Source: Pseudomonadota bacterium (GTDB lineage Bacteria > Bdellovibrionota > Bdellovibrionia > Bdellovibrionales > Bdellovibrionaceae). Taken from it: 45,895 bases of DNA. The DNA is taken from NCBI GenBank assembly GCA_021300175.1, contig JAJTIC010000059.1, positions 1 through 45,895 of the forward strand, written 5' to 3'. How positions within the stretch are numbered: the stretch's first letter is position 1; the number at the start of each line of letters is the position of its first letter. The translations under genes and the position numbers were made by a program. Below the pieces are notes generated by a model. It made no database searches, was not told where the DNA came from, and saw only the letters and a program-made list of their open reading frames with translations. Of the stretch, positions 34,305 through 44,069 are shown in pieces.

Positions 34305-35969
34305 CTACTTCACTTGCTCGTTGATGGTTTTACGAACAACGTTCAAATAATCCACGAAATTTCCCCGCAGATCTTTCACTGTCAGTGCCAGTGGAATATC
34401 AGGTGTTACACCCAAATTCTCGATGGGCTTTAAATTCACACGTTCTGCCAGCGATCCAGTAAAACTAAGATTCGTCAGTCCAAAGCTATTGGGGAAGCTC
34501 GCTTCAAGAACGTAGCCACCAGCTCCAGCTGTGCGTGCACCGACGATGGTCACACGTTGATTGTCTTGCAGAATCGTGGGGAAAAAATCTCCGCCCGAGA
34601 AGTCCAATTCGTTGATCAACAAAACTACAGGTTTCGTGTACTGAACTTCTGGATGCGGGTTGATACGATCCACACCCCAAACATAGAAAGGCTCTGTGAG
34701 CTTATTTCCTGAATTCCACTGGTTGATAATGAACTCAGAGAAAGCTCTCATGTTCACCACCATTTGATAGGAGTTTGGATAGCCCTCCAGAGTCTCACCC
34801 AAAGCGGCAATCGCTTGCTCGTCTGTTTTGATCGCAGCCAAAGTCTCCAGCGTTGTCAAAGCCTCTTGCACATCTGCTGGATTAATGTTCATGCGATGTT
34901 TGGGCGTCGCCAGTGAAGTGTCTGTGAGCATGCTGACTAAAGCATAAAGATAAAACACCGAACCACCAGGGTTGTTCAACTGATCGATCACCAAGCCATC
35001 CGTCAACTGATCCATTTTCTTCATCACAGCTACAAAATCTTTTGTCGCTTTGTCTCTGTCATCAGGATAGTAAGAAGGAATACGAACAACACCGATCAGT
35101 TTCCCATCTTCATTTTTGTAAATGTAGGCATCAAACTCTGTGTCTTTCGCTGATTCCCAGATACGTTTTCCTAAATTTGGTAAATAGCCTTTGCGCTCGC
35201 CCACTCCCCAGCTATTTCCTAAATTTCTAAACTCCATAGCTTTTGCAGAGTACATTTTCGGAGATTGAAACCAGCTTAAACTTTTCCTTTCTGATTTATT
35301 CGAGAAAAGCCCAGGAATCATTTCTTTTTGATACTCCCACACCAATTGGTGAGTCACAGGAGTTGTCTCCCCAGCTCTTAACATCGACAAGAGCACAGGC
35401 CCCTGAGGCACAGGCGCATTGGCTCTCGCTGATCTGCGAGTAATATAGAGATCTGACAAAGCTAAATCTGTTCCAGGCACGTTAGATCCGATGTAATCGA
35501 TGATCGATTTCTGAAGATCAGCCACAGAAACACCATTCATGCTGATCAGTTCATCACCTAACTGAAATGGAAATGCCGTCTCAGAAAGCTTCGTGCGATC
35601 GATAAACACCAGCAAAGCTTTACCTTCCACTGTTTTAACCTGAAATGGCAAAGTCGCACGCTCTGTGGACTGAAAACTGTAACCTACGTGATAATCTTGT
35701 GTTGAATTCAAAAGATCCACCACAGCACTGCGATAGTCTTTCACGCTTTGCGCGGATTGAACTTTCGCTTGCGCTTTCTTCAGCTCCGCAGACAGGTCCC
35801 ACCCCAAGTGAGTTTCTTTCCAGCCTTTGGGTGCATAGTGATTTTGATAAATACTTGCGATGAATTTTAACTCATCAGTTAGTTTCGCTTTCAGTTCTGG
35901 TGAGACTTGAGCAACAGCCGAATGGGCCAGGCTCAACACCGCTAACAGAGAGATCATAGATCTCATCAT
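34305..35969 (-). CDS. Secreted S41-family (C-terminal processing-like) protease
   Basis: 554 residues with a signal peptide ending AVAQ near residue 21. A PDZ-like region at about 125-165 (FQLGDELISMNGVSVADLQK) precedes the protease core, which has GVVRIPSYYP, LVIDQLNNPGGSVFYLYAL and a Ser in LLINELDFSGGDFFPTI. GARTAGAGGY follows as in S41 enzymes. It is probably periplasmic or exported and degrades or trims proteins. The SGGD motif differs from the classical Tsp one, so the catalytic Ser is assigned with caution. GGGGG precedes ATG 35969. The terminator lies inside the convergent gene. Confidence 0.82.
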   Translation of the reverse strand: MMRSMISLLAVLSLAHSAVAQVSPELKAKLTDELKFIASIYQNHYAPKGWKETHLGWDLSAELKKAQAKVQSAQSVKDYRSAVVDLLNSTQDYHVGYSFQSTERATLPFQVKTVEGKALLVFIDRTKLSETAFPFQLGDELISMNGVSVADLQKSIIDYIGSNVPGTDLALSDLYITRRSARANAPVPQGPVLLSMLRAGETTPVTHQLVWEYQKEMIPGLFSNKSERKSLSWFQSPKMYSAKAMEFRNLGNSWGVGERKGYLPNLGKRIWESAKDTEFDAYIYKNEDGKLIGVVRIPSYYPDDRDKATKDFVAVMKKMDQLTDGLVIDQLNNPGGSVFYLYALVSMLTDTSLATPKHRMNINPADVQEALTTLETLAAIKTDEQAIAALGETLEGYPNSYQMVVNMRAFSEFIINQWNSGNKLTEPFYVWGVDRINPHPEVQYTKPVVLLINELDFSGGDFFPTILQDNQRVTIVGARTAGAGGYVLEASFPNSFGLTNLSFTGSLAERVNLKPIENLGVTPDIPLALTVKDLRGNFVDYLNVVRKTINEQVK

Positions 35970-36038
35970 AAGGACCCCCTTTGAGTTGGTTGCTCATGAT
36001 TTAGTCCTCAGACTTTCACAGGTCACGGGTTCAAAGGG

Positions 36039-36893
36039 TCATCGCAATGCGTTAGCCTCGAGCCAACTCAAAATTTGGGCCCGATAAGCCCCTTTTTCCC
36101 GATAAAACACATCTGTATGATTTCCTCCAGAGATCTGTAGAAATTCTTTAGGTTCAGTCATTACAGAAAAAACTTTCTCGCCATTTTTAAATGGCACGAC
36201 TCGGTCCTGATCCCCATGGATCACGAGCTTGGGAATCCCTGGAAGCTTTCCTTCGATTTCTGGCGCGTAGCTATCACTCATGATCAGCCAAGCTACCGGC
36301 TGCAAAAACCAAAGAATCCAAGCTTCCGAGGCTTTCTGACGAGCCACACTTCGATAGGAAGGGAAAGTCGAATCGACGATCACGGACCTGATGGGGACTG
36401 CTCCTTCGAGTCCTTCGAGAGTTTTCAAAAGGATATTTCCACCCAAACTTTGCCCGACAAAAATGAGCGGCCTAGAATCTATTTTCTCGTGCACATACGT
36501 CACGAAAGTTTTTGCTGATAGATAGTTATCCTTTGGTGACGGTTCGCCGTCAGAAAGCCCATAGCCTGGATAATCGAAAATGACATAGTCATAACCTTCA
36601 TCAATCACCCAAATAAGATTCATAAAGTGTGTGGTGACATTCTCTGCATTGCCATGAAAATGAACAATGGTGCCTTTCGAAGGTGTTTTTCGTGCTTGAA
36701 AATACCACGCATGAAGGGATTTTCCCGGCGCCCAAAAGACTTCAATGTTTTTGGGATCAAGTCCCATCTGAGACGGATCATAAAATTGAATCTTGGGAAC
36801 TCGCGGATAATAGAACAGACTTGTACAACCCGAGAGCTGAAGCCCCCCTAGTACAAGAAAAAAAGATCCAATGAGGCGAAGTCTTCGAACCAC
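36039..36893 (-). CDS. Lipoprotein alpha/beta-hydrolase
   Basis: 284 residues. A lipobox LSGC near residue 23 makes it a lipoprotein. The alpha/beta-hydrolase triad is visible: the nucleophile Ser in VGQSLGGNIL, Asp in IHGDQDRVVP, and His in SGGNHTDVFY. HFHGNAENVTTHF supplies the oxyanion loop. The group is related to Bem46/YtmA-like serine hydrolases; the substrate is unknown. GGAGGG lies six bases before GTG 36893. The start overlaps the end of the DUF4105 gene by 46 bp, so both come from one message. Confidence 0.85.
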   Translation of the reverse strand: MVRRLRLIGSFFLVLGGLQLSGCTSLFYYPRVPKIQFYDPSQMGLDPKNIEVFWAPGKSLHAWYFQARKTPSKGTIVHFHGNAENVTTHFMNLIWVIDEGYDYVIFDYPGYGLSDGEPSPKDNYLSAKTFVTYVHEKIDSRPLIFVGQSLGGNILLKTLEGLEGAVPIRSVIVDSTFPSYRSVARQKASEAWILWFLQPVAWLIMSDSYAPEIEGKLPGIPKLVIHGDQDRVVPFKNGEKVFSVMTEPKEFLQISGGNHTDVFYREKGAYRAQILSWLEANALR

Positions 36894-38827
36894 CTGGTCC
36901 CTCCAGAAAGCTGTATTGACCGATCATTTCCTCGATGAAAGCGATGAGAGAGTTTCAATTCAGCATTGTTTTTAAAACTTGAGCCTTGGTCATATCTGAC
37001 GTGAGCTTCTAACAAGCTGACATTTGAGGGACTCCATCGCCACCTAGAAATCAACTGAGGCCCTGCTGCTAAATAATCTCGCTTTCCCCACGAGCCGATT
37101 TTCGCATAAGCGTGTTCGAGCCAGACTTTAAGTCCTAAATAATGAGTTTCTTGTGTTTGAGGCAAAAACTGAAAGGAATAACCAATTCCCCCATTCACCG
37201 AGAACACTTCACAGCCTAAGCAGTCTTGATGTCGCAGTTCTCGAGATCCCACTTGCAGCATCCACGAAGGAGTCTTGGAAAATAACCCCAGCTCTGACAG
37301 CGAGACGACTTCAAACAGAGTGAATTTTTTAAGATTCCACCGATCTTCCTTATCCACACTTGCTTGCAAATCGAAAAAATGGATCTGCGCATACTCGGGA
37401 TAACCACGAATAGGATCGAGAAGATCATGCAGAGCAAATCGATAAGAAAGAGTCAGCTCCGTAGCCTCCTCTGCTTCAGAAGAAGTTTGAGCAAGGCCAA
37501 AACCCCAACGTCGCGACCCGTGACTTTGATGAGGCTTTTCATACTCGGGCTCTGCCACTTTCAATGGTGGAGTAAAAGCTTCTATTTGGCTGCGAGCTTG
37601 AAGCACTTGAGATTTAAACTTCCACGCTGCTGAACTTTCCTTTTGAACTTCGATGGGAAACTTGAAATCAATGTAATCTATCAAACTATCTAAAATTTTT
37701 CGCCGAGTTTCAGAATCTTTCATGGGTTCTAAGAGCGCGAGATCTCTCGCTTCCCCGAGTTCTCTCACCATTTGTTTTTCATTTTCACTTAAATTCGAAA
37801 CTCGAGCATAAAACTCGCTTCGAATGGAAGGGCGAAATTTATAACTCCTCACAAGGCCAGGGGATTCATAGACAGTTTTGAGAGTATCCACAGGGATCAC
37901 ATATTTCTTCTGTAGGTTCACCAATTTCAATTTTGGATCTGCAATCTCTAAAAGCGAAAGCATAAAATAACTGCAGTTCTCAGTCAGGTACCAATAGTCT
38001 GCATACTGAGGGCCTAGTTCCCAAACATGAAGGATCATGCGATCCACACCGGCCTGAGAAACATTCAATTCATATTCCCAAAGATCCCGAGATTCAGCGT
38101 TGTTGTACTCACGAACTTTATAGAAATAAGGAACAGTTGTGAAAGTTCCTGGGAATCCGCCGAAAAGTCCTCTCAATGCATACATCACTGCATTGGCCTG
38201 ACCTGGATTAGCTGCAAAGTTAACTCCGTAATCCAGCAGCTCAAACCGCTGTCCGTCTGCATCTGCTTTCTTATTGATGCGTACAAATGTATGTCCAAAA
38301 GTGGAAGATGGATTATTCAAAAAATAACTTGAAAACACCAAGGACAAGGATTCGCCTCGAAGAGTCCGGAACCAATTTTCTAATCTAGGACATTCAGGTT
38401 GAGGAAGCTTTTGGCTCAGTTGAGTTTGAAGCCACTGATACCTTGCTGGAAATCGACAGCCAAGGCGGTTCTCTTCAGAAACCTGACGACCCTGAGTGAT
38501 TTCCTGATGCTCTCGGAATATTTCACGGACAAATGCGTTTAACTCGGCTGATGGAGACCAATGCTCTTGAGGAGCAAGAAAGAAGTGAGAAGAATCAATT
38601 TCACTCTTCATGCCACCTTTTTCACGAGCATGCAAAAGGAGCTTCCAAAGATGAGCTTCACCCAAATCTTTGTCTTCGACCTCCTGAAGGACTTTTTCTA
38701 TGAAGATCTGTGAAGACTGTGCTTTTATTGCAGAGAGAAAAAACACAAGACTGGTAAAAACAACAAAAGGGCTCCATCGGGAGCCCTTTCGTAAAATCCA
38801 ACTAAGAAACAACCTTAAGCGCCGCAC
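36848..38827 (-). CDS. DUF4105-domain secreted protein
   Basis: 659 residues. An N-terminal segment with a basic n-region and the hydrophobic stretch FVVFTSLVFFLSAIKA is a signal peptide with an AxA-like site. SLVFSSYFLNNPSSTFGHTF followed by VRINKK and TENCSYFMLSLLEIADP match the DUF4105 (Lnb-like) domain. The C-terminal half is rich in aromatic strands and ends DLFFLY, suggestive of an outer-membrane barrel. The frame starts at GTG 38827, overlapping the preceding DUF3015 gene by 13 bp. A terminator hairpin lies within its signal-peptide codons, so the start and its expression are uncertain. It is coupled to the lipoprotein hydrolase. Confidence 0.74.
   Translation of the reverse strand: MRRLRLFLSWILRKGSRWSPFVVFTSLVFFLSAIKAQSSQIFIEKVLQEVEDKDLGEAHLWKLLLHAREKGGMKSEIDSSHFFLAPQEHWSPSAELNAFVREIFREHQEITQGRQVSEENRLGCRFPARYQWLQTQLSQKLPQPECPRLENWFRTLRGESLSLVFSSYFLNNPSSTFGHTFVRINKKADADGQRFELLDYGVNFAANPGQANAVMYALRGLFGGFPGTFTTVPYFYKVREYNNAESRDLWEYELNVSQAGVDRMILHVWELGPQYADYWYLTENCSYFMLSLLEIADPKLKLVNLQKKYVIPVDTLKTVYESPGLVRSYKFRPSIRSEFYARVSNLSENEKQMVRELGEARDLALLEPMKDSETRRKILDSLIDYIDFKFPIEVQKESSAAWKFKSQVLQARSQIEAFTPPLKVAEPEYEKPHQSHGSRRWGFGLAQTSSEAEEATELTLSYRFALHDLLDPIRGYPEYAQIHFFDLQASVDKEDRWNLKKFTLFEVVSLSELGLFSKTPSWMLQVGSRELRHQDCLGCEVFSVNGGIGYSFQFLPQTQETHYLGLKVWLEHAYAKIGSWGKRDYLAAGPQLISRWRWSPSNVSLLEAHVRYDQGSSFKNNAELKLSHRFHRGNDRSIQLSGGTRWFEDFASLDLFFLY
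38756..38789 (-). terminator. Rho-independent terminator after the DUF3015 pair
   Basis: On the minus strand AAAGGGCTCC, a four-base loop and GGAGCCCTTT form a 10-bp stem followed by a T-rich tail (TTTTGTTGTTTTT). It lies 26 bp past the second DUF3015 stop and inside the first codons of the DUF4105 gene. Confidence 0.8.
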
Positions 38828-39279
38828 GCCTGAGCTTTGTTCGCAGAGATTGCAGAATTGATTCCTGCTTCAATTGCTTGCGGGTTCATTCCAGTTTCAA
38901 CAAAGATATTGTTGTACTGCGATTTCAAAGTCTGCCCCAAAGCGCTTGAGTTACAACCCAACAGGTTTGCCAAGTTAGCAATAGTTTCACCTTGTCCACG
39001 AGCTGCATCTTTTGCAAGAGCTGCTTTGTTCATTTCAATGAACACGGGTACGGCACGAGCACCTTTCATAGCACCCTGATCAACACAGTTCGAGGTTCCA
39101 GAAGAAATACCAAAAGTTTGATTTCCAGAAGTTCCGTTGGTTGTGGCCGCAAAGATCTGAGAAAAACCTTTTTCATTTCCAAAAATCACTGATCCCAACC
39201 CACAACCTGCATCGCCATAGCTTTTTGCCATAGCAACAGAAGAAAGAAGAAGCATTGAAGTAACGACTAATTTTTTCAT
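38815..39279 (-). CDS. DUF3015 protein, second copy
   Basis: 154 residues with a signal peptide (MKKLVVTSMLLLSSVAMA). The mature part starts KSYGDAGCGLGSVIFGNEKG and has NGTSGNQTFGISSGTSNC, the marks of DUF3015. Two or more conserved Cys suggest disulfides in the periplasm. It shares the AGCGLGSVxFG and QTFGISSGTSNC blocks with the gene 29 bp upstream, from which it arose by tandem duplication. Function unknown. Confidence 0.88.
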   Translation of the reverse strand: MKKLVVTSMLLLSSVAMAKSYGDAGCGLGSVIFGNEKGFSQIFAATTNGTSGNQTFGISSGTSNCVDQGAMKGARAVPVFIEMNKAALAKDAARGQGETIANLANLLGCNSSALGQTLKSQYNNIFVETGMNPQAIEAGINSAISANKAQACGA

Positions 39280-39308
39280 TTGTTATTCCTTTTCAAATTT
39301 TCTGCAAA

Positions 39309-39773
39309 TTACATTTTGCAAGATTGAGTAGCTGCTTGAACCAATTGTTCCTGAGTACCACCAGAAGTGTACTTAGACTTCAATTGCATTGTGAAATCGG
39401 AATTTTGACAACCCATCACTTCACCCAAAGAAACCAAAGACTCACCCGCGCCGCGAGACAAATCGTTCTCGATCGCCATTTTGTTCACTTCGATGAACTG
39501 TTCAGCACGAGCAAAAATTCCTGGTTCGCCGCAATTAGAAGTTCCAGAAGAAATACCAAAAGTTTGGCTTCCTGCTGTTCCATTCACTGTTGCGGCAATC
39601 ACCTGGATCATTCCAGGCTTATCGCCAAATACGACAGAACCAAGGCCACATCCAGCCATGCCATAGCCTTGACCAGTCAATTGATCATGCAATGACTTAT
39701 TTTTTTGCTGAGCCATCGCTACACCCGAACCAAGCAACATCATTGTTGCAATTACTTTTATCAGAAACTTCAT
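39309..39773 (-). CDS. DUF3015 protein, first copy
   Basis: 154 residues from ATG 39773, which has AGGAGG five bases upstream; the frame is open to 39818 without a plausible site. The signal peptide is MKFLIKVIATMMLLGSGVAM. The body has YGMAGCGLGSVVFGDKPGMI and AGSQTFGISSGTSNCGEPG, typical of DUF3015. It is the first of a tandem pair on one transcript ending at the terminator at 38.77 kb. Function unknown; abundant small periplasmic protein is a guess. Confidence 0.88.
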   Translation of the reverse strand: MKFLIKVIATMMLLGSGVAMAQQKNKSLHDQLTGQGYGMAGCGLGSVVFGDKPGMIQVIAATVNGTAGSQTFGISSGTSNCGEPGIFARAEQFIEVNKMAIENDLSRGAGESLVSLGEVMGCQNSDFTMQLKSKYTSGGTQEQLVQAATQSCKM

Positions 39774-39850
39774 GAATCCTCCTGTTGTTTCTTTGTCTCG
39801 AACGAATTGTTCAGACACATGAAATGGTGGCTGACAGCTTGCCGATTAGC

Positions 39851-39887
39851 AAATAAAAAAAGGCCTGCTCATTCCTGAAGCAGGCCC
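39851..39887 (-). terminator. Rho-independent terminator of the aconitase gene
   Basis: On the minus strand GGCCTGCT and AGCAGGCC pair around a nine-base loop, followed by seven T. It lies 30 bp past the aconitase stop codon. Confidence 0.88.
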
Positions 39888-39916
39888 TCTCAACTGAATT
39901 TGTTGTGCCTCGAATT

Positions 39917-42175
39917 CTAAAGTCCTCTGATTAAATTCAGAGCCGATCCTGCGACGAACCACTTGATCTGCTCGGCGTTGTAAGAGTGCTTGAGCAAAAT
40001 CTCTTCTTTCGCCCCACCCTTGTGTTCTAAAATGGCTTTAACGGGCTTTCCAGGAGCTAATGCTTTCAAATCTACCAACGACACTCGGTCTTCTTCTTGG
40101 ATCTTGTCGTAGTCCTTTGGATCTTGGAAGGTCAGAGCCAACACGCCCTGCTTCTTCAAGTTCGTTTCGTGAATCCGTGCAAAGGACTTTGTGATCACAG
40201 CCGTGCAGCCCAAGAATCGTGGACTCATGGCAGCGTGTTCCCGTGAAGAGCCTTCGCCGTAGTTCTCGTCCCCGATGATGACCCAACCTTGACCTGCTTT
40301 TTGATATTCACGAGCAATTTTTGCGAACTCAACACCGGCAGCACCCGTGAGCTGATTCTTTCCTTTTCCAATTTCACCAGTGAATGCGTTGTCTGCACCC
40401 AAGAGCATATTGTTAGAGATATTATCCAAGTGACCACGGTACTTCAGCCACGGACCGCCGGGGCTGATGTGATCGGTCGTACATTTGCCTTTTGCTTTGG
40501 CCAAAACCAACTGAGTTTTGAAGTCCTGATTATTCCATTTTGTAAATGGGCTGAGCAACTGCAAGCGATCACTGCTTGGAGAAACAGCGACTTGAGCGTT
40601 TTTACCTGCAGGAGCCTGATAACCTTGAGGATCTGCCACGAAACCTTTCGCGGGAAGCTCTGGAGCTTCTGGCGCTTTGAATCTGATTTTTCCTTTCGGA
40701 GTCTCAAGTTCATCAGTTGCAGGGTTGAAATCCAATCTTCCAGCCAAGCCCAAAGCCATGACCATTTCAGGAGATCCTATAAAGGCCAAAGTTTCGTTGT
40801 TCGAGTCATTTCTTCCGCGGAAGTTTCTGTTGAAAGAAGTGACGATGGTGTTTTTCTCACCTGTTTTTACGTCATCACGCTTCCATTGACCGATGCAAGG
40901 ACCGCAGGCGTTGGCCAGCACTGTGGCGCCTACGCTGTTCAAAACTTGCATTTGACCATCGCGCTCGATGGTGTTCTGGATTTGAGTGGATCCCGGAGAA
41001 ACCAAAAATGGCTGCGCCATTTTCACTCCCGCATCCAGTGCCTGCTTGGCGATCATTGCTGCACGACCAATATCTTCATAAGAAGAATTGGTGCAAGAGC
41101 CAATCAGAGCTGACGACAGCTTCGTCGGCCAGCCTTTTTCTTTGGCTTCTTTCGCTATCGCAGAGATGGGTCGAGCAATGTCTGGAGAGTGAGGCCCTAC
41201 GAGATGAGGCTCTAAAGCTGACAAATCGATTTCGTAAACTTCGTCGAAATACTTTTTGGGATCTTTTTCGACTTCAGCATCGGCAACCAGGAGATCTTTA
41301 TTTTTGTCCGCAAGATCCGCCAAAGCCGCTCTGTTCGTAGATTTCAGATAGGCACCAATGCGCTCATCGTACGGAAACACAGAACAAGTGGCTCCCAGCT
41401 CTGCTCCCATGTTTGTGATAGTGGCTTTTCCGGTCGCAGAAATAGATCTGCAACCTTCACCAAAGTACTCAACGATTTTGTCAGTTCCACCCTTCACCGT
41501 CAGCATTCCGCACAGTTTCAAGATAACGTCTTTGGCAGACGTCCATCCATTCATTTTTCCTTTCAGGTGAACACCGATCAATTTTGGATTTTTCACTTCC
41601 CAAGGAAGACCTGCCATGACATCGGATGCATCTGATCCGCCGACGCCCACAGCACACATCCCCAATCCACCGGCATTCGGAGTGTGAGAATCTGTTCCAA
41701 TCATCAATCCACCGGGGAACGCATAGTTTTCAAGAATGACTTGGTGAATGATTCCTGCACCTGGTTTCCAAAAGCCAATATTGTAGCGAGAAGAAGCCGT
41801 GGCCAAAAAATCAAAAACTTCTTTGTTCGTGTTGTTGGAAGCCGTCATATCAGCTTCTTTACCTTTGTAAGCTTGAATCAAGTGGTCACAGTGAACAGTG
41901 GAAGGAACTGCAGCTTCCTCTTTTCCGGCGAGCATGAACTGCAGAATCGCCATCTGAGCCGTCGCATCTTGCATGGCCACGCGATCTGGTCGCAGCTGCA
42001 AGAATGATTTTCCACGCTCAAGCTCTTGTCCCTGAGGGTCATCGAGGTGACCGTAAACAATTTTCTCACCCAAAGTGAGAGGTCGCCCCAAACGATTTCG
42101 CACAACAGCCAATTTTTGAGCTGTTTTTGTGTAAACTTCTTGCACCATTTCCGGCGTTGTTTCAATTTTTGCCAT
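39917..42175 (-). CDS. acn: Aconitate hydratase, mitochondrial type
   Basis: 752 residues. It catalyses citrate-isocitrate interconversion in the TCA cycle using a [4Fe-4S] cluster held by Cys361 (GSCTNSS), Cys424 and Cys427 ([11 protein letters not shown]). Substrate-site blocks [25 protein letters not shown] and [19 protein letters not shown] are intact. The length and sequence style match the eukaryotic mitochondrial aconitase branch, not E. coli AcnA (about 890) or AcnB (about 865). GAGGGAG precedes the ATG. With the Suc and Lpd genes it adds to the TCA enzymes in this window. Confidence 0.94.
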   Translation of the reverse strand: MAKIETTPEMVQEVYTKTAQKLAVVRNRLGRPLTLGEKIVYGHLDDPQGQELERGKSFLQLRPDRVAMQDATAQMAILQFMLAGKEEAAVPSTVHCDHLIQAYKGKEADMTASNNTNKEVFDFLATASSRYNIGFWKPGAGIIHQVILENYAFPGGLMIGTDSHTPNAGGLGMCAVGVGGSDASDVMAGLPWEVKNPKLIGVHLKGKMNGWTSAKDVILKLCGMLTVKGGTDKIVEYFGEGCRSISATGKATITNMGAELGATCSVFPYDERIGAYLKSTNRAALADLADKNKDLLVADAEVEKDPKKYFDEVYEIDLSALEPHLVGPHSPDIARPISAIAKEAKEKGWPTKLSSALIGSCTNSSYEDIGRAAMIAKQALDAGVKMAQPFLVSPGSTQIQNTIERDGQMQVLNSVGATVLANACGPCIGQWKRDDVKTGEKNTIVTSFNRNFRGRNDSNNETLAFIGSPEMVMALGLAGRLDFNPATDELETPKGKIRFKAPEAPELPAKGFVADPQGYQAPAGKNAQVAVSPSSDRLQLLSPFTKWNNQDFKTQLVLAKAKGKCTTDHISPGGPWLKYRGHLDNISNNMLLGADNAFTGEIGKGKNQLTGAAGVEFAKIAREYQKAGQGWVIIGDENYGEGSSREHAAMSPRFLGCTAVITKSFARIHETNLKKQGVLALTFQDPKDYDKIQEEDRVSLVDLKALAPGKPVKAILEHKGGAKEEILLKHSYNAEQIKWFVAGSALNLIRGL

Positions 42176-42405
42176 AATCTCCCTCAGGATTGAGAATTCT
42201 GAATCATTTTGAAGACTTAAAACTATCCCAATTCATTTTCATCAACAACGAGCAACGCCTTGCGCGCGAACCAAAGGAGCGTCCACCCCCCAACCCCCCT
42301 CGAACAAAGTAGAGCTTCAGCACCACTTAATATACATTTAATGAATAATAAATTGCCTTTCAAACATTGCACAATGAGACCTGATCACCATTAGGATGCC
42401 CAGAC

Positions 42406-42897
42406 ATGAAAAAAGCCTTGCTGACTCAATTTCTCTTCTTGCTCTGCCTGTTCACTCCGGCACTTTCGATGGCTGACGCCAACAGCTTTAAAGCTGACGT
42501 CCGCAAATCTCAAAGAGAATGCCCTCGATTGAATTGCGCCCAAGCTCAAGTGCATCTGGAGACAATTTCAGTCACTGAATACCGAGCTCTCCCCGCAGAA
42601 TTGCGTGAAAAGCTCAGAGAAGTGGCTTTTGATCTTGCTCAAGTCTGGGGTGACACCATTTTGGAAGGCGACTTTGAAGCCCATCATCAAATCAAACTCG
42701 ACACTGTCGAGTTTGTCGTCGAAGGCAGTTCGATCGTTGGTTACCGATTGACGTACTCTGCAAGTGCGAAAGAAGTTTCAACGGGCCGTGAAGGCCGCAT
42801 CGTAGAATCAGGTTTCGTTCACAAAAGTTTTCGGGGCCCCTTTCGGGACAACCACTCATTGGCCAGATTTATGAGCGAAGCAAAACCCCGCCGCTAA
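42406..42897 (+). CDS. Small secreted protein, unknown function
   Basis: 163 residues. A signal peptide (MKKALLTQFLFLLCLFTPAL) ends near SMADA. The mature part has two Cys in ECPRLNCAQAQ that could form a disulfide, then an alpha/beta-looking region with VEFVVEGSSIVGYRLTYSAS. No family recognised. AGGA lies nine bases before the ATG. Its stop abuts the stop of the convergent top6A gene. The 230 bp upstream (42176-42405) holds no gene, only the divergent promoters. Confidence 0.62.
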   Translation: MKKALLTQFLFLLCLFTPALSMADANSFKADVRKSQRECPRLNCAQAQVHLETISVTEYRALPAELREKLREVAFDLAQVWGDTILEGDFEAHHQIKLDTVEFVVEGSSIVGYRLTYSASAKEVSTGREGRIVESGFVHKSFRGPFRDNHSLARFMSEAKPRR

Positions 42898-44061
42898 TTA
42901 AACGTAAGACCCGCGCTTGATTTTCTCAAGAATGATTTTCTCTGTCTTAATAGGATCTTTGGGGTCCACAGAAAAGAACGACTGCTGTTCGCAACGGATT
43001 TTTTCTTTAATCAACCAGCGACAGATATCTGCTAAGCCTTTGTTCTTTTTGTCCATAAAGAAGGGATCATTTTCCAAAGCATCTTTTGCTTTTTTCAAAG
43101 CTCGAGCTTCCGCTGGATCACTTTCTTTCACTTTGTAGTGAGGCAGATCGTAGCGTTTCACATCGTCCGGCAATACTCCCAAAAACTTCACTTCAGGGGC
43201 TGAAAAATCTGCATTTCTGATGAGCGATGCTGCCGAGCCCGCTTTGAGTGTTCTAAAGATATTCTGCATAGTGTAGGCATCAAGGTCTCCAAAGAAATAC
43301 ATGGGAACTTCCAACTCATCTTGGATCAATTTACACCAGCCTCGGACAGCATTCGAAGGAACCCCTTGAGCACCCATCAGAATGCAGTTGTTTCTTTTCG
43401 TGAAACCCATAGTGTGCAAAGTGTTGGCTGTACCTTCAGACTCGATCACCAAACAAAAATCAATTTTCTTCTTGGCTTTGAGCTTCAGTGACTGAGGTTT
43501 ATTTTTAGGCTGAAAAGGAGCGGTTCCCAAAGTTGATAAGTCGATCGTCGCCTTTTCTCCATCGGGCATTGTTTCTGTGACAATCAAATGTTGAGAGTAA
43601 GTCTGCCCACCACGGTCATTGGCAAAGCAATTGAGTTCTTCACGGTACACACGAAGCATATCTCCAATGAAATCAATAATGGCATCACTTTCTGGCTGGT
43701 CTTCAAAATCCAAAGCCTTCAAGCGACCATCACCTTTGATCAAACCTTTACTGATATAGTATAACTCACGCTTTGTGTTCACTGAGCCGATATCCAAGTT
43801 TCTCAAAAGAATTTCGAGCATGAACACCACTCGCGCCAACTTTTGAACTGAAGATACGTTGAGCTCTGTTTTGACGACTTTGTCTCCCGCCGTCAAATAA
43901 CCGACTTTGGGGTTGTAGAACGAGTTATCCAAGCTGGTCTTTACAGCTTCAAGAACGGGTCTCTTGGACTTTTCAAGATCTGAAAGCATTTTCTCAGCAA
44001 TCATTTTGGCTGTTTTAGGAATATCTAGATCAAGTTCACGAATTTTAATCAACTTACTCAT
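42898..44061 (-). CDS. top6A: DNA topoisomerase VI subunit A (Spo11-like)
   Basis: 387 residues. NTKRELYYISKGL at 95-107 carries the Tyr101-Tyr102 pair, the second matching the catalytic Tyr of Spo11. The Toprim domain follows, with LVIESEG near 204-210 and the metal-binding Asp259 and Asp261 in FFGDLDAYTMQNIFRTLKAGS-type context. With subunit B it cleaves both strands and passes a second duplex through, an ATP-dependent type IIB reaction. AAGGTG precedes ATG 44061, eight bases after the top6B stop. Topoisomerase VI is mainly archaeal and plant, so the pair is unusual in a bacterium. Confidence 0.88.
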   Translation of the reverse strand: MSKLIKIRELDLDIPKTAKMIAEKMLSDLEKSKRPVLEAVKTSLDNSFYNPKVGYLTAGDKVVKTELNVSSVQKLARVVFMLEILLRNLDIGSVNTKRELYYISKGLIKGDGRLKALDFEDQPESDAIIDFIGDMLRVYREELNCFANDRGGQTYSQHLIVTETMPDGEKATIDLSTLGTAPFQPKNKPQSLKLKAKKKIDFCLVIESEGTANTLHTMGFTKRNNCILMGAQGVPSNAVRGWCKLIQDELEVPMYFFGDLDAYTMQNIFRTLKAGSAASLIRNADFSAPEVKFLGVLPDDVKRYDLPHYKVKESDPAEARALKKAKDALENDPFFMDKKNKGLADICRWLIKEKIRCEQQSFFSVDPKDPIKTEKIILEKIKRGSYV

Positions 44062-44069
44062 GATTCACC

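Noticed and set aside
40289-41113. 274-codon open frame on the plus strand opposite aconitase
   Set aside because: Antisense to a well-conserved enzyme with intact motifs; composition is that of a reverse-strand shadow.
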